Shown in pieces: positions 24,233-34,354 of a stretch of DNA of 64,000 nt; within the stretch, counting starts at the first letter, position 1; every line of letters begins with the position of its first letter. The notes beneath the pieces were generated by a model that worked only from the letters and a program-made list of their open reading frames with translations, did no database searches and was not told where the DNA came from. The DNA is from Dentipellis sp. KUC8613 (Eukaryota; Basidiomycota; Agaricomycetes; Russulales; Hericiaceae): the NCBI GenBank assembly GCA_002286715.1, contig NSJX01000022.1:167770-231769 (forward strand), written 5' to 3'. The position numbers and the translations under genes were made by a program.

Positions 24233-24954
24233 CTTGGCGTAGAAGGCCGTAGAGGTGAAGAGAAAAGGTGCACACGAGAGCACCAAAGCGACTCCGCGAT
24301 TGCGCGCCGCTTTGACGTATTATGGAACTGGCTCCGTGGCATGAGGACTCTTCCAACAGAAGGAAAGAAGCTCAAAAGAGCGATAAGGAACATGTAACTG
24401 AGAGTTCATGGGAGCATGCCGACTAGAAGGAGCGGGAGCGAGGTTCATCTGGACATGATCGCCTGTCAGAAATGCAATTCAATCAGTATAATCAGCCTTA
24501 TCAACTCAACCGACTACCAAAAGTCGTCTCCGCACGCCCAGTAAATTTAGTCATTCCATTCGAAAGGGTGAGCGCCAACAAAATACGGCCGTTATCGGAC
24601 ACCCTCGACCAATCATATAAAGATAGGATGGCGCCCATTGCAACACAGGGAATTAAGTTTCGTGAGTCGGACAAGCGTATCCCATAATTGGGATACCGTA
24701 AGTTCTGGAGGTAGAATAGTCGTGAGCGATTAGCGCCAGCGGCTTGGAGGTGGCAAAGACCTACATGATCATGTGTATCAAGGCTTATAAGGGAATAAAG
24801 TTCGCGATCAGTTGACTATATACATCATACAGTATGACAGACGAGATAAAGGCGCAGGCAGTTATGGTGGACTGGACTGGGTCAGATACGCATAAGCATG
24901 GAAACCCCTCGTTACGTAAAGCGACTACTGACCTTTCCAAAAAAGAGTGACACA
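24233..24954. other. Duplicated spacer between permeases B and C
   Basis: Promoter region of B. Homologous with 28894-29610, confirming that the duplication covers intergenic DNA. No gene. Confidence 0.6.
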
Positions 24955-25736
24955 TTTAGTTTTTGCTGTCGCCTGAATCATATTTTTCTCGCTGTCATCC
25001 TCTTGTTTTATGCTCGACGACTCAGCATCCGAACAGGACCCGTAGACCAGTAGCGTCCTCCGTACTTCAGGAAGTAGAAGTACAGAGGCGTGAGGATGAT
25101 CACACCACCCCAAACGACGACTGCGTAGTTCATGCTCGCTGCGGTGGGGGTCCTGGTTGTTGGTGACAAGGATGAAGCTCATCCGCGCAACAGCGATGAC
25201 CGCGACGGAGGGTCTACCATCGCTTCAGTGAATTACTCCACACCGCACTTAGTCATGGCGACTCACGAATACACCTCAGTGAAAAGATCCCTTCTTGAAA
25301 TTATTTGTGCCTAGGAAGCGTGCGCTGATGGGGATCGCATATGCAACGTATTGACCGGCGACGACAAGCGAAAATATTGCCCCGATTGCCTGCGGACCGG
25401 CAAAAGCAAGCAATCCGAGGAGCAGCGATACGAATGCTGCAAACCAGACAGCGCCAATTCGGGTGCGTTGCGACGTATACCCCACACCATGGCCGAAGCG
25501 CCCCGTTGGGAATTGCATAGATGAGTAAAACACTGGGAACAGCGAGTCAGAATATGTTCTGTAAGGCATCGAAACTAGACGTACGCTATAGACGGAAATA
25601 ACCCGATGATGCTAAAGCCGATGCCAAACAGCTCCCTAGGCGTGAATATGCGCATCAGCTCCTGCTTATACCGAAGATTCGCGAGTAAGGCTTCATCTCG
25701 AAGCCGTCCTTCGACTGTAGATGCGTCTTGAGACAT
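24955..25736 (-). pseudogene. Permease C: truncated APC permease pseudogene
   Basis: Retains the first exon (MSQDASTVEGRLRDEALLA ... FTPRELFGIGFSIIGLFPSIA) and part of exon 2 (VLLIYAIPNG), then jumps at about 25480-25495 straight to the late exon beginning RTRIGAVWFAAFVSLLLG and on to the last exon. Everything between (TM2 through the FSRDGG motif) is missing relative to paralogue D, roughly 1.3 kb. In the last exon an 11-nt deletion after MSFILV shifts the frame, so the remaining C-terminal part reads out of frame (SEHELRSRRLG instead of the MNYTVVVWGG seen in D). Both lesions argue for a dead gene. Its 5' flank matches that of D. Confidence 0.85.
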
Positions 25737-26279
25737 GTTGGTTGCGCTGTCGTTCGTGGTGCCTGCTGGCATTCGTCTTTGCGATACTATAGTGGCTGTT
25801 TTCGTCAAGGACCCGGCCACCAAGTTCGATAAAGCCCGGATGATAAGATCGCGTCACCTGCTACGACTTCATCTGGGCGTGTTTGGCTGGGCGCGCAGCG
25901 CTCATTACCCGCCATGCGTAAGTAGAGCGCTCTATTAGAAAGCGGCCGAGCGCTGTATCAAGCGAAGTCGAGCTGTCAGTGCAATTGGGTCATACGGCCC
26001 TACCGAGCTTCATGAGTAGATTCACGGAGGCGCGTACGCCCGTCGTCTTTGACGGGTAAGGATAATCCTGTCTCGGTGATTCAGAGGAGTCGGGCATGGA
26101 TAAATGTCGTCGAGCTATGATAGAAGTGCCGGCAGTTCCCGGAACGTGCTATAAGACTTGAGATAACAACAGCAAACAAGGACTACACAGTATTTTGTTG
26201 TTCGACCACAGCGCCGCAATTCAAAGTTCAATACTGGAAGACGGTCTGAGAATGGCATAGAATTAATGACACCGGCTGT
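25737..26279. other. Duplicated 5' flank of permease C
   Basis: Matches 31748-32270 upstream of D up to about 26240, where homology stops; the next bases begin the A' remnant. No gene. Confidence 0.6.
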
Positions 26280-26464
26280 CAATGACTGCCGTTCTTCTTT
26301 ATCTTGTGTTTAGGCTCTGCTTCATAATCCTGATCGGCTTGCCTATCGCGACGTCGGACACCAGCAGCGAGCCGACGGATTCGGCGGATACGAAGAGTTC
26401 CGAGAAGGATGCGGTCGTGGAGATTGGGGTGGTCGAGAAGCATGAGGAGAATGGGAGGACGTGA
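26280..26464 (+). pseudogene. A': collapsed remnant of a permease A copy
   Basis: Encodes RLCFIILIGLPIATS, which matches an internal exon of A (about 20381-20425), fused directly to the C-terminal tail SSEPTDSADTKSSEKDAVVEIG of A (21718-21790). About 1.3 kb of the A sequence is deleted between them. It is followed by DNA homologous to the 3' flank of A and then by permease E, in the same order as A-B. There is no start exon, so no functional product is expected. Confidence 0.85.
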
Positions 26465-26650
26465 CGCGATCCTGAAGGATCTCCGCGGCCGCGACACTCG
26501 AGCTATTACGAGACGAGATCAATGATGCCATACATGAATCGCACTTTGGTTGTTTAATTTTGGACTGATACATGAATGAATCTGCTTGAGGCCCAGTTTT
26601 CAAAAATTTCGAGAAACAACAGCGCTGTCAAGAGGTGCAACGTTACGCCT

Positions 26651-28893
26651 TCACGCCTTCAGGTCTCCACCAATCTTCTCTGGAGAGTCAACCACCACCA
26701 CTCCGGCAGAGTCCAAACTATCCTTTTCTCCCCGAACCACGTCTAAATCGTCTTCAACGGTGCGGATGGGTCCCTGGAACCAATATCGCCCGCCGTACTT
26801 CGGGAAGAAGTAGTAGGCGAGCGAGAGGATCACGACACCGCCTGAGACGACGACGGTGTAGTTCATATCCTCCGTGGTTGGGTTCGGCGTAGTTGGGAAC
26901 GTGAATATGACGATCATGAAGCTCATGAACGCGACAGCAATAACTGCAACCGGCAGACTCTACGAGTGATGTGTTAGGTGTCGTCGGGCGAAGAGAAATA
27001 TCACGTACGAAGATACCGAGATGGAAGGGACCTTTTTTGAAATCATTCTTGCCGAGGTACCGAGCGGCGATTGGGATAGTGTATGCGGTGTACTGTGCAA
27101 CTACGCCGAGAGAGAAGATTGCACTGATGGCGTTGGGGCCCGCGAATGCGAGAAGGCCAAGTAATATGGCTACGAGGACCATAGCCCATACTGCAAACAG
27201 GGGTGTATGCGTGTGTGGGCTCACACGGCGCAAGAATCGGGAGAAGGGAAGTCCTCCGTCTCGAGAAAAGGCAAATAGTTGACGTGCACCCACTGTGATC
27301 TGCGTATAGGACCCAAAATGAGCGGAGACAGCGATGGCAGATGTATGAGAGCTCACAGCACCAGTCCCCATCATGAATCTGAACAAGTCGGGTCACTGCA
27401 TATACATGGACATGCGGAGATGACGACGCACTGAGCGACTACAACGAGGGCCCAGATCCCCAGTGTCCCTCGTTTACCAAAACCATTGAACAGTATCTAA
27501 GAACTTCATTTTATGAACGACCAACATGGCGAATCCAAGGTACGCACAGTAGCCATAGGTTGGCCGATGGGACTGTCGATTATAGATGCCAGGTCCGTCC
27601 CCATGTTGAACGCCAATGCGATGTTGACGGCTAGAAGTGATGGTGACAGCTTGAGAATTGCCGAAAGACATGTGAAGACAACTAGACCACTTACCCCATC
27701 CCAGGACGCCCGAAACGATGACAGTACTGAGAATCGCCCAAGGGACGGCGGTGGCAGCATTGGAGGCCTCCTCGCTGATATGGACACAAGGATCGAAAGC
27801 AGCTACGTTTTCGTCATCAGAACCACCTTATCGGATTTAAAAATCAGGAATCAGGACTAACCAATGGTCCATAAAGGCGAAAGAAAACTAAAAATAAATG
27901 CAAAGCCGTCAGGCCATCCGTTGACTATCGCAGTATTTCAGAATTGGATGTAGAATGACAGGGCTGAAGAAGCCTTACAATTTTCGAAATCACCGAACGC
28001 GACTTTCGCAGAGTTTTTGAACTCCTGTGGTGTAGCTGCAGGGAGCCCTACGAATATGATGACACAAATGCTAATGTTCATCGAACCAGTCAGTCTCGTA
28101 GCAAAGACCATAGAGCCTTCACTCACGCAATATTGACAATGATGTAAAATGTTTGAAGTCTTGCAATGTATCTAGCAGCGGCGCTGCAGATGATGCCTTG
28201 CAGAACGGACACTGCGACAAAAACTCCGCTTAACAGACGTCATCAGGCTGTGCATGGATCCCGGTTCGATGTATCACTGACAAGGTCTGGGCCGTGGTAG
28301 GCGTGAGGGTCATGTCCTTCCCGATACTGACAGCTGCCATCAGCTGGACAGCGAAACCCCAGTTTATCGCCGCAGCACCGGATATGAGTCCTAAGGAATT
28401 GCAGTCTGGACATCGCAGGCAAAGGCTAAATCGGTATTTGCATAGTCAAGCGATGAAGATCTCACAGCCAACGATCCAGGCGAAAACGTTCTTGTAGCGT
28501 GGTGAAGAGAAAGTATGTGTCCAGTAGTAGAGACCCCCAGAGGTCGGGGCAGCAGAACCGAGCTCCGCCATAGCCAGACCAATGAACATCAGGAAGACGA
28601 CGCTGACTGCCCACTGAAAGATGGCTCGGTGAGAAGATGCGGAGGCAGCTGTGGAAACTCACCCCCCACACCAATGCCAAGGGACCTCCGTTTGGGATCG
28701 CGTAGAGTAAGACAGACCTGAGTACATATGAATTTCGCAACGCGAAGATACGACATAACAACACTTACGCCATGGATGGGAAGACGCCAATGATGCTGAA
28801 CGAGATCCCAAATAGCTCCCATGGCGAGAACTCTCGTCGAAGTTCTTGCTTGTAGCCTAGCGTCGCCAGTAGTTCTTCATCACGGCTGTGCAT
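26651..28893 (-). CDS. APC permease E (paralogue of B)
   Basis: Begins MHSRDEELLATLGYKQELRRE and carries the full set of conserved exons: FSPWELFGISFSIIGVFPSMA, ELGSAAPTSGGLYYW, FDPCVHISEEASNAATAVPW, GARQLFAFSRDGGLPFSRFL, YFFPKYGGRYWFQGP, ending SPEKIGGDLKA. No disabling change was found by eye. It is closest to B, and both lie at the same relative place in the two blocks. The protein should be a 12-TM amino acid/choline-family permease; the substrate is unknown. Confidence 0.84.
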
Positions 28894-29610
28894 CTTGGCA
28901 TGGACGATTGTGGAGGCGAGGGTAACAGGGGAACACAGGGCTACGAGAACGATACTATGCTCGCGCGCCGCCCGCCGTATTATGGAATGGTCTCCGCGGC
29001 ATGAGGGTTCCTCCAACGGAAGGAAAGAAGCTCCAAAGAGCGATAAGGCACATGTATATGGAGTTCATGGGAGAATGCTGACCGGAAGGGGTTGACAACG
29101 AGGCTCGTCTGGTCACCTGTCAGAAGGGCAATTGAATCAGTATGCTCATCCTTATCAACTATACCGACCACCAAAAGTCTCCGTTGAGCGCCTGGTAAAT
29201 TTGGCCATTCGGCCTGAAAACGTGAGTGCCAACAAAATATGACCGTTATCTGACGCCCTCGACTTGTTATCATTCAAAGATAGGATGGCGCCCATTACAA
29301 GATAGGGAACGAAATCTAGAGAATTGGACAAGCGTGTCTCGTACATGCGATGCCAGAAGTTCTGTCAGATAGAACAGTCGTGAGCAACTAACGCCAACGA
29401 CGTGAAGGTGGCAAAGTCCTACATGAGCATGTTTATTGACGCTGAAAAGTAAACAAAGTGCGCATTTAGTTGACTATATATATCATACGGTATGCGGACG
29501 AAAAAAGGCGCATGTGGGTATCGTGGACTAGACTAGGCAAGTTACGTATAAGCATGACCAGTTCTCGTTCCGCAAAGTTGCCACTAACCTTTGCAAGAAA
29601 AAGAAACGTC
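28894..29610. other. Duplicated spacer between permeases E and D
   Basis: Promoter of E; homologous to 24233-24954. No gene. Confidence 0.6.
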
Positions 29611-31747
29611 TTACTCCTTACTGTCGCCTGAATCGTACTTTTTCGTGACTTCATCCTCTTGTCTCACGCTCGAGGCGTCCGCATCGACCAAAGTCCGGAC
29701 TGGGCCCGTAAACCAGTAGCGTCCTCCGTACTTCGGGAAGTAGAAGTACAGAAGCGACAGGATGATCACACCACCCCAAACGACGACTGTGTAGTTCATG
29801 CTCGCTGCGGTGGGGGCTCTGGTTGTTGGGAAGAAGAATATGACAAGGATGAAGCTCATCCATGCAACAGCGACGACCGCGACGGGTAGGGTCTACCATT
29901 GCTTCAGTGAATTACTTGACATCGCACCTAGTCATGGCGACTCACGAATACACCTAAGTGAAAAGGTCCCTTCTTGAAATCGTTCGTTCCCAGAAAACGT
30001 GCGCTAATGGGGATCGCATATGCAACATATTGCCCAGCGACGACAAGTGAGAATATTGCCCCGATCGCCTGCGGACCGGCAAAAGCAAGCAATCCGAGGA
30101 GCAGCGATACGAAGGCTGCGAACCAAACCGCGCCAATTGGAGTGCGTGTGCGCGTATTGACGCGGCGCAGGCTTCTGGAGAAAGGTAGACCGCCGTCGCG
30201 AGAGAAGGCGAATATTTGACGTGAACATACTGTGAGCTATATTTTCAATGAGTCAACGACGGCATGGCGTAGCGAAGTGTCTCACCATGTTCATTCCCAT
30301 CATGAACCTAAAGGAGAAGGGTCATAAAAAACGTTGAATGGGGAAATTTTGACAAGGCTTACTGCACGACGACAACAATTGCCCAGACTGCGAGAGTCGC
30401 TTGTTTTCCGAAGCTGTTGAACAATATCTGAAAGAACATCAGCCATTCTGCTGCAAAGTCACGACTATATGCTACTGACAGCCGCCATTGGTTGCCCGAT
30501 AGGACTCGCTACGATGCTTTCCAAGTCTGTTCCCATATTGAAAGATATAGCGACATTGATAGCTGAACGAATCGAATCAGTGGGTGGGTTTTATATTGAA
30601 AGTGCAGAACATGCCCCATCCAAGGATACGCACACTGGAGTCAAAGCCGCCTAATGAAAAATGGGCACTTTCCCTACGACTAAGAAGGCCATTCTCACCG
30701 ACGGTCCAGAGAGGCGCCAGAAAGCTGAGGATGAAGGCAAAGCCGTTTGGCCATCCGTAGACTAATGGATTTCAAATAAGCACTTGCTTCGAATATAAAT
30801 TAAATGAATGCTTTACAGTTCTGAAAGTTTCCGAACGCATATCCAGCAGAGTTGCAAAACTCGCTCGGAGTCGCGGAGGGAAGTCCGATTATAATTCCTA
30901 TACACAACCTTTCGACAAGTCAGCGACCCAACGAGATTAGTACAAGTGAAACTTACAGGACATTGAGTAACGTATATGCAAGTTGCAACCGCGCGATGTA
31001 CTTCACCGCCACGCTACAGACTGTCGCGTGGATAAGGAGAACAAGCGCATATACGCCGCTACGAATCGTTAGTAAGTCGGACAATGCACTTAGGATATAC
31101 TATAAAACTCACTATGTCTGGGCAGTGGTGGGAAGAAATGTAAAGTCCGAGCCGATACTCGCTGCTGCCATAAGCTGAACAGCGAAGCCCCAATCGACCG
31201 ATGCGACACTAGCGATGTTGCCAACAGAATTCGAGTCTAGTTGCTTTCAGCTACTGGTCTCAACAGTGTACGCGACGTAGAACTTACATCCTACAATCCA
31301 CGACAACACATTCTTGTATCTTGGAGACGAAAAGGAATGGGTCCAGTAGTAAAGCCCGCCGGACGTCGGAGCCGCCGACCCGAGCTCTGCAAGGGCTAGG
31401 GCAACAAACATGAGGAAGAACACGCATACTGTCCACTTAAGGCACCATAAGTTAGTTACAATAGAAGCTGTGAATCAATGCGACGTACACCCCACACCAT
31501 GGCCGAGGCGCCTCCGTTCGGGATGGCGTAAATCAGCACAGAGCTGGGAACAGCTTGTCAGGATATGTTCTGTAAGGCATCGAAACCAGGCGTACGCTAT
31601 AGACGGAAACAACCCGATGATGCTAAAGCCGATGCCAAACAGCTCCCAAGGTGTGAATACGCGCATCAGCTCCTGCTTATACCCAAGAGTCGCAAGTAGG
31701 GCTTCATCTCGACGCCGTCCTTCGACTGCAGATGCGTCTTGAGACAT
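29611..31747 (-). CDS. APC permease D, with an internal 24-residue loss
   Basis: Starts MSQDASAVEGRRRDEALLA (Met at 31747 has the better Kozak context; an in-frame ATG at 31786 is also possible) and follows the family exon order to the end at SVRQEDEVTKKYDSGDSKE. One exon is abnormal: where A, B and E read FDPC(I/V)HISEE...GILGW (or FGW), D reads GGFDSSVRILGW. The gap is 24 residues (72 nt), in frame, and removes the conserved HISEE and VPW motifs. Splice sites around it are intact. The gene is otherwise open, so it could still be translated, but transport activity is doubtful. Classified as CDS because no frameshift or stop is seen. Confidence 0.7.
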
Positions 31748-32404
31748 GTTGGTCGCGCTGTCGTCCGTGGTGACTGCTGGTGGCATTCGTCTTTGTGATA
31801 CTGTGGTGGCTGTTTTCGTCAAGAATCCGGCTACCAAAGTCGATAAAGCCCGGATGATAAGATCGCGTCACCTGCTACGACTTCATCTGGGCGTGTTTGG
31901 CAGGGCGCCCAGCGCTCATTACCCACCATGCGTAAGTAGAGCGCTCTATTGTAGTACAGCCGAGCGCTATATCGAGCGAAGTCGACCTGTCAGTGCAGTC
32001 GTGTCATACGGTCCTACCGAGTTTTGTGAGTGAATCCATGGAGACGCGTACGGTCATCGTCTTTGACGAGTAAGGATGACCTTGTCTCGGTGATTCAGAG
32101 GAGTCGGGCATGGATAAATGTCGAACTATGATAGAAGCGCCGGCAGTTCCCGGAACGTGAGCGCTGTTACTAGAAGACTTGAGATAACAACAGCAAATAA
32201 GGACTACACGTTCTTTTGTTGTTCGACTACTGCGCTGCGGCTCAATATTCAATACTGGAAGACAATCTCAAAAGGGCACATAATTGATTCCAACTTGAAC
32301 GATGTTACAGATATGATTGCTTCTTCCGAACCAGACAGACGACGTACATAAGGCATAATGGGCATAAGGTCATAAAGTCATAAGTAGCATAAGTAGTAAG
32401 CGAT
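31748..32404. other. 5' flank of permease D and end of the array
   Basis: To about 32265 this repeats the 5' flank of permease C. The rest is the 3' flank of the coiled-coil gene, with a short AT-rich CATAAG-type repeat at 32350-32395. Confidence 0.6.
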
Positions 32405-34354
32405 TCAAGCCCTGCCCTCCCTTTGAACCTGCTGGTTCAGGACAGTAAGAATCTTCGTGATCTCCGTGGCGACGAAGCGCACCCCCTCGCGGTCGTGCTC
32501 TGCCACTCTCCCCAGCACACGGGCGTTGAACTTGTCGGGATGCCAACGGAGCATCTCCATGCGAATGCACTCTTTTCTCGTCTTGCCCATCAACTGGAGA
32601 CGAAGCGGGTGGAACACAAACTCTTCCACAAGCTCTGCGGTGACCGCACTGAGGTTCTCCCTGGGAAACACCGGCCAGGGGATTTCGCCAAGAGGGATAG
32701 GCGGAATGGAGACAGAAGGGTTCTTGAGAACGTTCCACTTCGCTTCGTAGACGTGGACGTATTCCTCAGGGCCGAGGTGCTGAGGAGCCTCGGGCTGCTG
32801 CTGAGCGGCTTCCTGACGCCGGCGTTCCTCGTCTGCCTGACGCTGACGTTCTTGACGACGACGTTCTTCTTCCGCCTGACGCTCGCGCTCCCGACGAAGC
32901 TCCTCTTCCGCCTGGCGCTGGCGCTCCCGACGAAGTTCCTCTTCTGCCTGACGCTGGCGCTCCCGACGAAGTTTCTCTTCTGCCTGACGCTGGCGCTCCT
33001 GACGACGACGCTCCTCTTCCGCCTGACGCTGGCGCTCTTGACGACGACGCTCCTCTTCCGCCCGACGCCGGCTTTTAGCCTCGCGAGCGCACTCTTTTGC
33101 AGCCTGGCGAACCGCGTGCATCTGACGAAGGCGTTGTTCCTCGCGAACGCGCTCTTCCGCAGCCTCGCGAATGCGGGCCGCGTGCATCTGATTGAGGCGT
33201 TCTTGTTCCTCGCGCATGCGCTGTTCCTCCTTCAGACGCTCCCGCTCCTCCATCTGCTGGCGAAGTTGCTCCTGCTGCATGCGAATCCACTCCTGCTCGC
33301 GCGCCTGCCTCTCTTGCTCGCGGAAAAACGCTTGGGCTTCCTTCTCCTTGCGGAGACTCTCCTCCAGACGCTTGCGAGCCATCTCGCGCTCCATCATCTC
33401 TCTCATCCGTTGCTCCTCGAGGGCGGCAGCCCGGTCGGCCTCCTGCTTACGCCAGGTTCGCCCAAGCTCGAAACGAGAGCGCTCCTCGTTGGCGATGCGC
33501 TCCTTCTCGTTTTTGATCCGGAGGACTTCGGCCTCCTGGAAACGGTAGTACAGCAGCTCCATGCGCTCGCCGGCCTCCTTCTTCTCGGGATCCGGAAGCT
33601 CGGCCAGGAGGTGGACGGTGCGCGCCTTGGAGGCGGACTGATCTGCGTTGTAGCGGGACATGTACATCTGGGCGACGTCCATCTTGTAGCGGAGGTCGTC
33701 GAGGCCGCGGATGGTGCCCGACTCTTGGATCAGGCGGGCGGCCTCCTGCCAGCGGAAGAGGTCGAGCACGGCGTTGTTCTGGCCCGTAACGGCGGTCTTC
33801 CAGCGTTCCTCCTCCAGACGCAGCCCGGCGCGGACCTCCTCGTAGCGCTTCTCAGCCTTCGCCTTCCTCTCCTGCTCCATCTCGCGGAAGAGGGCCTGGT
33901 CGCGCTGCGTGGCCTCGCGGCGGCGGCGGTCGGCGGACATCTGCGCGCGGCGCTGGGTCTGGCGACTGGCGCGGATGGCCTGCTCGAGCTCGCCATTGAC
34001 GTGGATCTTCCCGCCAGCGTCCTCGGCGATGTCCTCGAGCTCCTGGGTGGGCTGGTTGAAGCTGGTGGGCAAGCCGTTGGTGGCGTCGTCAAGGTCCATC
34101 GTGTCCTGGACACGGAGAGACGACTTGGTCTTGTTGAAAGATCCCGGGCGAGAGACCGGAAGGGCGCCCGGGATCAGGTGGGAGACGGAAGAACGCGTGC
34201 GCTTGGGAAGGGGGGCAGCCTTGTACTTGCGGCGCGGCTGGGGAAGCCGGACGGGGGGGTTGGGCTCGCGGCCATGGAAGATGTTGTGCTTGGAGGGCCT
34301 CCGGGCGATCTTGACGGAACGCTGACGACGGAGGATACGGGGAAGCCACAACAT
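32405..34354 (-). CDS. Intronless coiled-coil protein with C-terminal WHPD domain (649 aa)
   Basis: A single exon of 649 aa. The N-terminus is basic (MLWLPRILRRQRSVKIARRP). Residues about 140-510 are charged and helical, a likely long coiled coil, including about six to seven 12-residue repeats of the type RQERQRQAEEER near residues 430-510. The last 130 residues are a compact domain with YEAKWNVL, EIPWPVFP and MLRWHPDKF (WHPD at about residue 604), followed by an alpha-helical end. The WHPD helix resembles the C-terminus of NFKBIL1/IkBL proteins and superficially the HPD of J-domains, but no full J-domain is visible. The same architecture recurs in the gene at 43937-47542. No TM helix or signal peptide. 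Function unknown; a protein-binding or RNA-processing role would be only inference. Confidence 0.85.
   Translation of the reverse strand: MLWLPRILRRQRSVKIARRPSKHNIFHGREPNPPVRLPQPRRKYKAAPLPKRTRSSVSHLIPGALPVSRPGSFNKTKSSLRVQDTMDLDDATNGLPTSFNQPTQELEDIAEDAGGKIHVNGELEQAIRASRQTQRRAQMSADRRRREATQRDQALFREMEQERKAKAEKRYEEVRAGLRLEEERWKTAVTGQNNAVLDLFRWQEAARLIQESGTIRGLDDLRYKMDVAQMYMSRYNADQSASKARTVHLLAELPDPEKKEAGERMELLYYRFQEAEVLRIKNEKERIANEERSRFELGRTWRKQEADRAAALEEQRMREMMEREMARKRLEESLRKEKEAQAFFREQERQAREQEWIRMQQEQLRQQMEERERLKEEQRMREEQERLNQMHAARIREAAEERVREEQRLRQMHAVRQAAKECAREAKSRRRAEEERRRQERQRQAEEERRRQERQRQAEEKLRRERQRQAEEELRRERQRQAEEELRRERERQAEEERRRQERQRQADEERRRQEAAQQQPEAPQHLGPEEYVHVYEAKWNVLKNPSVSIPPIPLGEIPWPVFPRENLSAVTAELVEEFVFHPLRLQLMGKTRKECIRMEMLRWHPDKFNARVLGRVAEHDREGVRFVATEITKILTVLNQQVQREGRA
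32824..33063 (-). repeat. In-frame 36-39-nt minisatellite in the coiled-coil gene
   Basis: Six to seven imperfect copies encoding RQAEEE(R/L)RR(Q/E)R-type dodecamers. Copies differ by codon-sized units, so unit loss or gain keeps the frame. Confidence 0.8.

Larger units (their letters stand above)
19545..32270. repeat. Segmental duplication: two blocks of three APC permease genes
   Basis: Block 1 contains A (plus), B (minus) and C (minus, decayed); block 2 contains A' (remnant), E (minus) and D (minus). Beyond the genes, non-coding DNA matches too: 21840-22010 with 26470-26660 (3' flanks of A and A'), 24440-24720 with 29110-29350 (5' flanks of B and E), and 25800-26235 with 31810-32260 (5' flanks of C and D). 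The matches carry many substitutions and small indels, so the event is not very recent. Block 2 ends where similarity stops after TTCAATACTGGAAGAC near 32260 (26240 in block 1). Confidence 0.85.

Noticed and set aside
19545..32270. Transposon as cause of the permease duplication
   Set aside because: No transposase, reverse transcriptase, terminal repeats or target-site duplications were seen at the block ends; ordinary tandem duplication is enough.
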